Positions 7,402 to 15,150 of a stretch of DNA of 60,471 nucleotides are shown here, in pieces. The stretch is from Cupriavidus lacunae (GTDB lineage: Bacteria > Pseudomonadota > Gammaproteobacteria > Burkholderiales > Burkholderiaceae). Numbering within the stretch: the stretch's first letter is position 1; each line of letters opens with the position of its first letter. The DNA is taken from contig NZ_QKWJ01000042.1 of assembly GCF_003353055.1 (NCBI RefSeq), positions 1 to 60,471 on the forward strand. The letters run 5' to 3'. The notes beneath the pieces were generated by a model. The model saw nothing but the letters and a program-made list of their open reading frames with translations, did no database searches and was not told the DNA's origin. Position numbers and translations under genes: made by a program.

Positions 7402-8775
7402 ATGTCACAGCAAAAGCCGCCGCGCCTGCTGCACCTGGGCGCCTTTGTCCAGGCCACCGGGCATCATGTTGCCGGGTGGCGCCATCCGGGCGCGCAGGCC
7501 GATGCCGGGCGCAACCTGGCGCACTACACCGCGCTGGCGCAGCGCGCCGAGGCCGCGGGGTTCGATGCGCTGTTCCTCGCGGACGGCGTCGCCATCCGCG
7601 GCATGGACGACGCCACTCTGCCGCGCACCGCGCGCGCCGCCACCTTCGAGCCGCTGACGCTGTTGTCCGCGCTGGCCGCGGTCACGCAGCGCATCGGCCT
7701 GGTGGCGACCGTCTCCACCACCTACAACGAGCCCTTCCACGTGGCGCGCAAGTTCGCCTCGCTCGACCACCTCAGCGGCGGCCGCGCTGGCTGGAACGTG
7801 GTGACGTCGTGGTCGGACGCCGAGGCGCGCAACTTCAGTCTGGAGCATCATCCCGCGCACGCCGACCGCTATGCCCGCGCCGAAGAGTTCGTCGACGTGG
7901 TGACCGGGCTTTGGGACACCTGGGAGGACGATGCCTTCCTGTACGACAAGGCCAGCGGGCTGCACTACGATGCGGACAAGCTGCACACGCTGGACCATCG
8001 CGGCGAGCACTTCCAGGTGCGCGGGCCCCTCAACGTCCCGCGCCCGCCACAGGGCCATCCGGTGATCGTGCAGGCCGGCTCGTCCGATGCCGGGCAGGAA
8101 CTGGCGGCACGCACCGCCGAGGTCATCTTCACCGCGCAGCAGTCGCTGGCCGATGCGCAGGCCTTCTATCGCGGGCTGAAGGGACGGCTGGCGCGCTATG
8201 GCCGCACCCCCGACCAGCTCAAGATCCTGCCGGGCGTGTTCCCGGTGGTGGGCCGCAGCGAGGCCGAGGCACAGGAGAAATTCGAGGCGCTGCAAAGCCT
8301 GATTCATCCGTCGGTAGGACTGGCGCTGCTGTCGCAGCACCTGGGCGGCATCGACCTGGGCGGCTACCCGCTGGACGGCCCGCTGCCCGACAACCTGGTC
8401 GAACCGAACGGCGCCAAGAGCCGCTTCCAGCTGGTCACCGGCCTGGCCCGGCGCGAGGGGCTCACCATCCGCCAGCTTTGCCTGCGCGTGGCCACCGCGC
8501 GCGGCCACTGGTCGATCCACGGCACGCCGCAGTCCATCGCCGACCAGCTGCGGGCGTGGTTCGAGGACGAGGCCGCCGATGGCTTCAATGTCATGCCGCC
8601 GTGGCTGCCTGGCGGACTCGACGACTTCATCGAGCTGGTGTTGCCGGAACTGCGCCGGCGCGGGCTCTTCCGCGAGCGCTACACCGGCACCACGCTGCGC
8701 GAGCACCTGGGACTGCGCCGACCGGAGAACCTGCGCTGGCAGCAGGCCGATCAGCCGGCGGCCGTTGGCGCATGA
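7402..8775 (+). CDS. FMN-dependent monooxygenase of the NtaA/SnaA/DszA family
   Basis: A 457-residue luciferase-like flavin monooxygenase. This group (nitrilotriacetate monooxygenase A, DszA, DmoA, SoxA-like) oxidises C-N or C-S compounds with reduced FMN from a separate reductase. The N-terminus (LLHLGAFVQATGHHVAGWRH) and the GGRAGWNVVTSWSDAEARNF segment near residues 128-147 are diagnostic, and the length is typical. GGGGAG lies just upstream of the ATG. The flavin reductase partner is not in this operon or elsewhere in the window. Between dioxygenase and MetY it probably liberates sulfite from a thioether, sulfone or sulfonate. Confidence 0.9.
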   Translation: MSQQKPPRLLHLGAFVQATGHHVAGWRHPGAQADAGRNLAHYTALAQRAEAAGFDALFLADGVAIRGMDDATLPRTARAATFEPLTLLSALAAVTQRIGLVATVSTTYNEPFHVARKFASLDHLSGGRAGWNVVTSWSDAEARNFSLEHHPAHADRYARAEEFVDVVTGLWDTWEDDAFLYDKASGLHYDADKLHTLDHRGEHFQVRGPLNVPRPPQGHPVIVQAGSSDAGQELAARTAEVIFTAQQSLADAQAFYRGLKGRLARYGRTPDQLKILPGVFPVVGRSEAEAQEKFEALQSLIHPSVGLALLSQHLGGIDLGGYPLDGPLPDNLVEPNGAKSRFQLVTGLARREGLTIRQLCLRVATARGHWSIHGTPQSIADQLRAWFEDEAADGFNVMPPWLPGGLDDFIELVLPELRRRGLFRERYTGTTLREHLGLRRPENLRWQQADQPAAVGA

Positions 8776-9004
8776 CGGTCCGCGGGCGTGCCGCGCATAT
8801 CCAAATGCAATAACCTTCCTTGCCTCGCGGGGTCCCATCCGCAACCATAGCGGCCACGCCGCAACGGCAGTGCGCGGACCGGCTGGTACCATCGCACGGC
8901 CTGGTGCGCCCGCGCGGCGCACCGCTCGGCATGCCCGGCGTCACGGCAGGCCCTGCCGCGGTGCGCCGGTCCGGCACCCAACAGCGAGAAGAAGAGAGAA
9001 GAAC

Positions 9005-10279
9005 ATGAAACTCGAAACCCTGGCCGTCCATGGCGGCTATTCGCCCGATCCGACCACGCGCGCGGTGGCCGTGCCCATCTACCAGACGGTGGCCTACGCC
9101 TTCGACAACGCCCAGCACGGCGCCGACCTGTTCGACCTGAAGGTGGCCGGCAATATCTACAGCCGCATCATGAACCCGACCAATGACGTGCTCGAGCAGC
9201 GCCTGGCCGCGCTCGAGGGCGGCGTAGGGGCACTGGCGCTGGCATCGGGCATGGCGGCAATCACATACGCCATCCAGACCATTGCCGAGGCCGGCGACAA
9301 CATCGTCTCGTCGAGCCAGCTCTATGGCGGCACCTACAACCTGCTGGCACATACGCTGCCGCAGTCCGGCATCGAGACCCGCTTTGCCGATGGACGCAAC
9401 CCGGCCAGCTTCGGCGACCTGATCGACGCGCGCACCAAGGCGATATTCGTCGAGTCAGTGGGCAACCCGCTCGGCAACGTGGTCGATATCGAAGCCATTG
9501 CGCGCGTGGCGCACAACCACGGCGTGCCGCTGATCGTCGACAACACGGTGCCGTCGCCCTACCTGTGCCGGCCGTTCGAGCATGGTGCTGACATCGTCGT
9601 GCATTCGCTGACCAAGTACCTGGGCGGTCACGGCAACAGCGTCGGCGGCGCCATCATCGACAGCGGCAAGTTCCCTTGGGCCAAACACAAGGAACGCTTC
9701 AAGCGCCTGAACGAGCCCGACGGGTCCTACCACGGCGTGGTCTATACCGAGGCGCTGGGAGCGGCCGCCTATATCGGCCGCGCGCGCGTGGTGCCGCTGC
9801 GCAATACCGGCGCGGCGCTGTCGCCGTTCAATGCCTTCCTGATCCTGCAGGGCATCGAGACGCTGGCGCTGCGACTGGACCGCATCACCGAGAACGCGCT
9901 GGCGATCGCCCGCCACCTGCAGCAGCATCCCAAGGTGGACTGGGTCAACTTTGCCGGCCTGCCCGAGCATGCCGACCACGCGCTGGTGCAGAAGTACCTG
10001 GGCGGGCGCGGTCCAGGCATCCTGTCGTTCGGCCTGAAGCAAGGCGGCCGCGAAGGCGGCGCGCGCTTCCTGGATGCGCTGCAGCTGTTCACGCGGCTGG
10101 TCAATATCGGCGATGCCAAGTCGCTGGCCACGCATCCGGCGTCGACCACGCACCGTCAGCTCAATGCCGATGAGCTGAACGCGGCTGGTGTCAGCGAGGA
10201 CATGGTGCGGCTGTCGGTGGGCATCGAGCATATCGATGATCTGATCGAGGATCTGGATCGGGCGTTGGCGGCGGCCTGA
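9005..10279 (+). CDS. metY: O-acetylhomoserine sulfhydrylase (homocysteine synthase)
   Basis: A 424-residue PLP enzyme that joins sulfide to O-acetylhomoserine, giving homocysteine. The Cys/Met-metabolism fold is clear: SRIMNPTNDVLEQRLAALEGG at the N-terminus, D179 in VDNT contacting the cofactor nitrogen, and the Schiff-base lysine K204 in SLTKYLGGHGN. Length suits the MetY branch rather than the shorter MetB/MetZ. The start follows an AGAAGAGAGAAG purine run. A 229-bp gap separates it from the monooxygenase, so it may have its own promoter, but it completes a path from organosulfur uptake to methionine. Confidence 0.92.
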   Translation: MKLETLAVHGGYSPDPTTRAVAVPIYQTVAYAFDNAQHGADLFDLKVAGNIYSRIMNPTNDVLEQRLAALEGGVGALALASGMAAITYAIQTIAEAGDNIVSSSQLYGGTYNLLAHTLPQSGIETRFADGRNPASFGDLIDARTKAIFVESVGNPLGNVVDIEAIARVAHNHGVPLIVDNTVPSPYLCRPFEHGADIVVHSLTKYLGGHGNSVGGAIIDSGKFPWAKHKERFKRLNEPDGSYHGVVYTEALGAAAYIGRARVVPLRNTGAALSPFNAFLILQGIETLALRLDRITENALAIARHLQQHPKVDWVNFAGLPEHADHALVQKYLGGRGPGILSFGLKQGGREGGARFLDALQLFTRLVNIGDAKSLATHPASTTHRQLNADELNAAGVSEDMVRLSVGIEHIDDLIEDLDRALAAA

Positions 10280-10305
10280 ACTCGGAGGACAGAGCCAGTT
10301 TGTTT

Positions 10306-10338
10306 GCTCCCCTCTCCCACTGCGCGGGAGAGGGGAGC
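10306..10338. repeat. CCCCTCTCCC hairpin repeat, copy 1
   Basis: Thirteen-base perfect arms GCTCCCCTCTCCC (10306-10318) and GGGAGAGGGGAGC (10326-10338) around ACTGCGC. The right flank CGTATGCGAG is shared, inverted, with copy 2 at 17302. It sits between convergent metY and the ybhN-type gene and could stop transcription from both sides, but there is no T-tract. Confidence 0.8.
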
Positions 10339-10392
10339 GTATGCGAGAGGCGACAGCATTCTCGAAAGCTATCGGCCAGCTAACCGTACCTG

Positions 10393-11352
10393 TCACACCC
10401 CACCGCGCTTGCCATGCGCCTCCAGCATGAAATACCCCAGCGACCCAATCACCAGCGGAATCACGTAATACAACGCCCGATACGCAATCAGCGCCGCCAG
10501 CAGCAGCCCGTGCGGCACCTGGCCGCCCAGCATCGTCAGGAACACGGTCTCGATCACGCCGAGCCCGCCCGGGATCCGCACCACTACGCCCGCCAGCCCC
10601 GAGGCCAGCAGCACCCCAAGCACCGTGAAGTACGCCGCATGCGTATGCAGCAGTGAATACAGGATCGCCGCCATCGCCATCCAGTGGGCGGCCGACAACA
10701 GGCATTGCAATGCCGCGAAGCGCACCGGCGGCACATAGATGTCGTGGTCGCTCACGGTGCGATGGCGGCCGTGCCACGCAGCGCAGGCGGCCAGGTAGCC
10801 TGCGGGGATCGCCAGCATCATCATGCCCAGCACCTGTGTCAGCGCCGCGGGAATGCCCCACTCCGGCGGCAGCACCACCACTTGGCCGGCGAGAATCCCC
10901 CCCGCCAGCAAGGCGTAGCCGAGCCAGTTGCTGCTCACCACCACCACGAACAGGCTCCAGATCTGCGGCGGGCTCAGCCCGGCGCGCGAATACAGCCGGT
11001 AGCGCACGCCCGCGCCGCCCAGCGTCGCGCCAAGGTTGAGACTGAGCGTGTAGCTGACATAGGCGATGGCCATCACCCGGCGCAGCGGCAGCGGATGCCC
11101 GGCATAGCGGCAGCCGAGCACGTCGAACTGGCTGTACAGCAATCCGCTCAGCACCACGAAGCCGGCCGCCGGCAGCAGCGTGCGGGCGTTGAAGCCGCGC
11201 AGCGCGGTCAGCACCGCGTTCCAGTCGATGGCGCCCAGCTTGCGCGCGATCAGCGCCAGCACCGCGGCGATGAACAGCAAACCGATGGCACGCCGCCACG
11301 CGGGCCAGTGTGCGTGCTGGCGGATGGCCGACAGGGTGGCCGCGCCCATCAT
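10393..11352 (-). CDS. YbhN/UPF0104 family integral membrane protein (LPG-synthase TM domain)
   Basis: A 319-residue inner-membrane protein with about eight hydrophobic helices, matching the flippase-like transmembrane domain found at the N-terminus of MprF (Pfam LPG_synthase_TM). Family hallmarks are NLGATLGGAGVRYRLYSRAGL and RIPGGLGVIETVFL near residue 250. Stand-alone members occur near cardiolipin synthase genes, but none is seen here. Two ATGs (11352 and 11349) begin it, and the second overlaps the TGA of a small upstream frame (TGATG). A lipid-related role is likely; substrate unknown. Confidence 0.82.
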   Translation of the reverse strand: MMGAATLSAIRQHAHWPAWRRAIGLLFIAAVLALIARKLGAIDWNAVLTALRGFNARTLLPAAGFVVLSGLLYSQFDVLGCRYAGHPLPLRRVMAIAYVSYTLSLNLGATLGGAGVRYRLYSRAGLSPPQIWSLFVVVVSSNWLGYALLAGGILAGQVVVLPPEWGIPAALTQVLGMMMLAIPAGYLAACAAWHGRHRTVSDHDIYVPPVRFAALQCLLSAAHWMAMAAILYSLLHTHAAYFTVLGVLLASGLAGVVVRIPGGLGVIETVFLTMLGGQVPHGLLLAALIAYRALYYVIPLVIGSLGYFMLEAHGKRGGV

Positions 11353-11633
11353 TGCGCGCGCCCCCTCGTCAGGGCCGGCGGGACTGTGCAGGAATGCTGG
11401 GGTGCAACAACCACGCCGGTATGCAATTTCTGGCCTGCCTCGTCTTCAAACAGGATAAAAGTTTCCGTCGCTACGCTTTCGCGCGCGCGCCGGATCGCGT
11501 CGGTCCCGCACGAGAGCAAGCACGCCTCGCGGTTCCCAGGCCGGTGGGGGTTTTGCGGGGTGGACTGCATTGGTGTCATGGCGGTACAGAGTGCAAACAC
11601 CATGCCAGCGGCACCGTCAGTGCATGGTAGCAC
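11349..11633 (-). CDS. Doubtful small ORF overlapping the start of the YbhN-type gene
   Basis: A 94-codon frame whose TGA overlaps the second ATG of the membrane-protein gene (TGATG), the arrangement of translationally coupled genes. The product is not recognised, the codon bias is only moderate, and no clear ribosome site precedes its ATG. It may be a leader or chance. The rest of the 413-bp gap to metQ (11353-11765) holds no other gene that I can support. Confidence 0.22.
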   Translation of the reverse strand: MLPCTDGAAGMVFALCTAMTPMQSTPQNPHRPGNREACLLSCGTDAIRRARESVATETFILFEDEAGQKLHTGVVVAPQHSCTVPPALTRGRAQ

Positions 11634-11702
11634 CGGTTTCCTTATTCACCCCGGGCATATGACCATGCGTAATATCTCGTTCGCCTATTGCCTGCCCTTC
11701 CA

Positions 11703-11708
11703 TACAAT
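11703..11708 (+). promoter_or_regulatory. Possible -10 box for the metQ-type gene
   Basis: TACAAT lies 57 bases before the start codon, with TTCGCC 17 bases upstream (11680-11685) as a weak -35. No SAM riboswitch fold was recognised in the leader. Confidence 0.3.
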
Positions 11709-11765
11709 GGGCCAACGCCGCGGCAGGACGCTGCAGGCCTCCAACAACATAACGGGGAGCATCAG

Positions 11766-12587
11766 ATGCAATACGGGAAATTCGGCTTCGTCGCAAAGCT
11801 GGCGGCAGCGGTGCTGGCACTGGGCCTGATCCAGGGTGCGGGCGCGGCCGATCCGGACAAGAAGGAAATCCGCTTCGGTGCTACCGCCGGCCCCTACGCC
11901 GACCAGATCCGCTACGGCGTGAAGCCGGTGCTGGAAAAGCGCGGCTACAAGGTCACCATCATCGAGTTCAGCGACTACGTGCAGCCGAACCTGGCGCTGG
12001 CCGACGGCGCCATCGACGCCAACGCGTTCCAGCACGTGGCCTACCTGAAGAAGTTCTCGGCCGACCGCAAGCTGGCACTGAGCGACGTGATCCAGGTGCC
12101 GACCGCGCCGATCGGCATCTACAGCCGCAAGCACAAGGCCCTGACCGAAGTGAAGGCCGGCAACACGGTGTCGCTGCCGAACGACCCGACCAACCTGGCG
12201 CGCGCGATCGCCATCCTGCAGCAGATCGGCTGGGTCACGCTCAAGCAGGGCACCGACCCGATCCGTGCCAGCGAACGCGACATCGACGCCAACCCGCACA
12301 AGCTCAAGCTGATCCAGCTGGAAGCCGCGCAGCTGCCGCGCTCGCTCGACGATGTGGACTATGCCTTCGTCAACGGCAACTATGCGCTGGCCTCTGGCCT
12401 GAAGCTGACCTCGGCGCTGGCGCTGGAGAAGATCCCCGACTACTACATGAACCTGGTGGCGGTAAAGACGGCGGACCTGAACAAGCCCTTCGTCAGGGAC
12501 ATCCGCGAGGCCTACGAGTCGGCCGAGTTCAAGGCCGTGATGCAGCAGCGCTTTGCGGGCTTCGTCCCGCCGCCATACCAGCGCTGA
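11766..12587 (+). CDS. metQ: MetQ/NlpA-family methionine-type ABC substrate-binding protein
   Basis: A 273-residue periplasmic binding protein of the NlpA/Lipoprotein_9 family that captures D- or L-methionine or a related amino acid for a MetNI-type importer. A signal peptide covers residues 1-27 (AAAVLALGLIQGAGAAD) with no lipobox cysteine, so it should be soluble in the periplasm rather than a lipoprotein like E. coli MetQ. FGATAGPYADQI, DGAIDANAFQHVAYL and VSLPNDPTNLARA are family signatures. GGGGAG precedes the ATG. No metN or metI lies in the window, and a terminator follows at once, so it is an orphan. Confidence 0.88.
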   Translation: MQYGKFGFVAKLAAAVLALGLIQGAGAADPDKKEIRFGATAGPYADQIRYGVKPVLEKRGYKVTIIEFSDYVQPNLALADGAIDANAFQHVAYLKKFSADRKLALSDVIQVPTAPIGIYSRKHKALTEVKAGNTVSLPNDPTNLARAIAILQQIGWVTLKQGTDPIRASERDIDANPHKLKLIQLEAAQLPRSLDDVDYAFVNGNYALASGLKLTSALALEKIPDYYMNLVAVKTADLNKPFVRDIREAYESAEFKAVMQQRFAGFVPPPYQR

Positions 12588-12611
12588 GCCACCGCGCTCC
12601 CGCCAGCAAGG

Positions 12612-12633
12612 AAGCGCCGCCAGGCGCTTTTTT
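12612..12633 (+). terminator. Rho-independent terminator after the metQ-type gene
   Basis: Stem AAGCGCC (12612-12618) pairs with GGCGCTT (12623-12629) around GCCA and runs into six Ts ending at 12633, 25 bases after the stop codon. Confidence 0.88.
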
Positions 12634-12842
12634 GCTTTCCGGGCCGCCGCCGCGCGCATTGTGCGCAGCAAGACAATTTTGCGCCGCGCACGCCGCGCAA
12701 ATGCCCTACACTCAAGCTCAAGTCCCCCGCGCCCAAGAAGCACGCCAGGGATCACAACGCGATCATTGCTGCGGATAGCTGCGAAGATCCTCGCGCCTGT
12801 CCACGCGGATCATATCGAGACAACCGCATCGAGAGACCTGCC

Positions 12843-13928
12843 ATGTCCACGGTTGCGCGCTTCGAGATCGGCTATACCCGCTACCTTGCCCCGCCGGGCG
12901 ACACGTCCCCCCCCACCTCTTCCCCTCCACCGCTGGCCAGCGATCCTGACGCACTGGTGCCGCTGTACCAGGCGATGGTGCTGACGCGCCAGTTCGACCT
13001 GAAAGCGATTGCCATGCAGCGCACCGGCAAGATCGGCACCTTCGCCTCGGCGCTGGGCCAGGAGGCCATCGGCGTGGGCGTGGCCCATGCCATGCGGCCC
13101 GAGGATGTGCTGGTGCCCTCGTACCGCGATCACGCGGCGCAGTTTGTGCGGGGCGTCACGATGACCGAGAGCCTGCTGTACTGGGGTGGCGACGAGCGCG
13201 GCAGCGGCTTTGCGGCGGCGCCGCATGACTTTGCCAACTGCGTCCCGATCGGTACCCAGGTATGCCACGCGGCCGGCGCCGCCTATGCGTTCCAGCTGCG
13301 CGGCGAGCCGCGCGTGGCGGTCTGCCTGCTGGGCGACGGCGGCACCTCCAAGGGCGATTTCTACGAGGGCATGAACATGGCCGGCGCATGGCACGCGCCG
13401 CTGGTGATCGTGATCAACAACAACCAATGGGCGATCTCGATGCCGCGCAGCGGCCAGACCGCGGCGCAGACGCTGGCGCAGAAGGCCATTGCCGCGGGCA
13501 TCCCGGGCGAGCAGATCGACGGCAACGACGTGGTCGCGGTGCGGCACCGCGTGGGCGAAGCCATCGAGCGCGCGCGCGCCGGCGGCGGCCCCGCGCTGAT
13601 CGAGGCCATCACCTACCGCCTGGGCGACCACACCACCGCCGACGACGCCTCGCGCTACCGCGACGAGGCCAGCGTCAAGGCGCACTGGCAGGAAGAGCCG
13701 CTGCTGCGGCTGCGCACCCACCTGCTGGCCCTGCATGCGTGGGACGCAACGCGCGAGGAAGCACTGGTCAAGGCGTGCTCGCAGCAGGTCGCGCAGGCCG
13801 TGGAAGCTTACCTGGCCCTGCCGCCACCAGACCCGGCCGCGATGTTCGACTGCCTGTACGCGGCCATGCCGCCTGAACTGCAGGCGCAGCTCGAGATTGC
13901 CCGGCGCTTCCCGGCGCCACACGGATGA
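12843..13928 (+). CDS. 2-oxoacid dehydrogenase complex E1 component, alpha subunit
   Basis: A 361-residue thiamine-diphosphate enzyme subunit. With E1beta it decarboxylates a 2-oxoacid and passes the acyl group to lipoyl-E2. The TPP motif runs from GDGGTSKGDF (GDG at 164-166) to INNNQWAIS near 191-199. The FASALGQEAIG stretch at 67-77 and the phosphorylation-loop-like HTTADDASRYRDE near 265 fit the heterotetrameric PdhA/BkdA1/AcoA class. Pyruvate, branched-chain and acetoin forms cannot be separated safely. First gene of an E1alpha-E1beta-E2 operon; no E3 gene is in the window. Confidence 0.9.
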   Translation: MSTVARFEIGYTRYLAPPGDTSPPTSSPPPLASDPDALVPLYQAMVLTRQFDLKAIAMQRTGKIGTFASALGQEAIGVGVAHAMRPEDVLVPSYRDHAAQFVRGVTMTESLLYWGGDERGSGFAAAPHDFANCVPIGTQVCHAAGAAYAFQLRGEPRVAVCLLGDGGTSKGDFYEGMNMAGAWHAPLVIVINNNQWAISMPRSGQTAAQTLAQKAIAAGIPGEQIDGNDVVAVRHRVGEAIERARAGGGPALIEAITYRLGDHTTADDASRYRDEASVKAHWQEEPLLRLRTHLLALHAWDATREEALVKACSQQVAQAVEAYLALPPPDPAAMFDCLYAAMPPELQAQLEIARRFPAPHG

Positions 13929-13973
13929 CCCGCGAACCCTGCGCCTCCACGTAGCGACCACAGCGAGCGAACC

Positions 13974-14951
13974 ATGGCCGAAATCAATCTGGTCGAAGCA
14001 GTCAACCTGGCGCTGGCCCATGCGCTGGATCACGATCCCGATGTACTGCTGCTGGGCGAGGATATCGGCGTCAACGGCGGCGTGTTCCGCGCCACGGCGG
14101 GCCTGCAGGCGCGCTTCGGCGCGGCGCGGGTCATGGATACGCCGCTGGCCGAGGGCGGCATCGTCGGCGCGGCGATCGGCATGGCGGCGATGGGGCTCAA
14201 ACCGGTGGCCGAAATCCAGTTCACCGGCTTTATCTACCCGGCGGTCGATCACATCATCAACCACGCCGGGCGCATGCGGCACCGCACGCGCGGGCGCCTG
14301 TCGTGTCCGCTGGTGGTGCGTTCGCCATGCGGCGCCGGCATCCATGCGCCCGAACACCATTCCGAAAGCCCGGAAGCGATGTTCGCGCACATGCCCGGCA
14401 TCCGCGTGGTGGTGCCGTCGTCGCCGGCGCGCGCGTACGGGTTGCTGCTGGCGGCCATCGCCGATCCGGACCCGGTCATCTTCCTCGAGCCCACGCGGCT
14501 GTATCGCCTGTTCCGCCAGGAAGTGGCCGACGACGGCGCCGCGCTGCCGCTGGACACCTGCTTCACGCTGCGCGAAGGCAGCGATATCACGCTGGTGAGC
14601 TGGGGCGCGATGGTGCAGGAGACGCTCGCCGCCGCCGACGCCCTGGCCGGCGAGGGCGTCACGGCCACGGTCATCGACGTGGCCACGCTCAAGCCTCTGG
14701 ATATGCAGACAATTTTGGAGTCGGTGACACGCACCAGCCGCTGTGTGATCGTGCACGAGGCCCCGCGCACCGCCGGCTTTGGCGCAGAAATCGCCGCGCA
14801 GCTCGCCGACGCGGGCCTTTACTCGCTGGCCGCGCCGGTGCAGCGCGTCACCGGCTTCGATACCGTGGTGCCGCTGGCTCGGCTGGAATACACCTACCTT
14901 CCGAGCGTCGCCCGCATCGTCGACGCGGCGCGAAAGGCGATGGCGGCATAA
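13974..14951 (+). CDS. 2-oxoacid dehydrogenase complex E1 component, beta subunit
   Basis: A 325-residue partner of the E1alpha encoded 45 bases upstream. The transketolase pyrimidine domain begins MAEINLVEAVNLALAHALDH and contains the conserved LLLGEDIGVNGGVFRAT, with the TPP-contacting glutamate, near residues 24-40. DTPLAEGGIVGAAIGMA and the C-terminal transketolase domain (VSWGAMVQETLAAAD, VIVHEAPRTAGFGAE) complete it at normal length. Its original downstream neighbour was the E2 gene; a TnpB element now separates them, so E2 expression may be altered. Confidence 0.92.
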   Translation: MAEINLVEAVNLALAHALDHDPDVLLLGEDIGVNGGVFRATAGLQARFGAARVMDTPLAEGGIVGAAIGMAAMGLKPVAEIQFTGFIYPAVDHIINHAGRMRHRTRGRLSCPLVVRSPCGAGIHAPEHHSESPEAMFAHMPGIRVVVPSSPARAYGLLLAAIADPDPVIFLEPTRLYRLFRQEVADDGAALPLDTCFTLREGSDITLVSWGAMVQETLAAADALAGEGVTATVIDVATLKPLDMQTILESVTRTSRCVIVHEAPRTAGFGAEIAAQLADAGLYSLAAPVQRVTGFDTVVPLARLEYTYLPSVARIVDAARKAMAA

Positions 14952-14954
14952 CGC

Positions 14955-15150
14955 ATGGATTGGCGAGGCGGACCGTTGACATCCTCCCCTCCCTAAAGGG
15001 AGGGGATTCCCTCCGCAGGCGATCGATGTCCCGATCGGGCAAGGATATTTAGCGCAGCGTTCACATCGCGATCATGTACAGCACCGCATTCACTGCATAC
15101 CCACTGCCTTATTCCAAGGTCTGCGATACCTTTCGGCCTCTCCGGCGGCA
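14955..15150 (-). ncRNA. Predicted omega RNA and guide of the TnpB element
   Basis: TnpB guide RNAs overlap the 3' end of the gene and read into flanking DNA. Here that covers the last codons, the hairpin at 14986-15005, and about 20 bases beyond the right end (14955-14975), which are E1beta-E2 spacer. Position is inferred from the family, the 5' limit is a guess, and no expression evidence exists. Confidence 0.4.

Noticed and set aside
8579..9004. Extension of MetY by 142 codons upstream
   Set aside because: The extension overlaps the monooxygenase gene and does not look like the family; the purine-rich ribosome site is at 9005.
9455..11299. 614-codon minus-strand frame spanning metY and the ybhN-type gene
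   Set aside because: It is antisense to metY and then runs in a wrong frame of the membrane-protein gene. Long false frames are expected at this GC and codon bias.
11640..11765. SAM riboswitch before the metQ-type gene
   Set aside because: No conserved SAM-I, SAM-II or SAM-IV core could be traced; only a possible -10 box was found.
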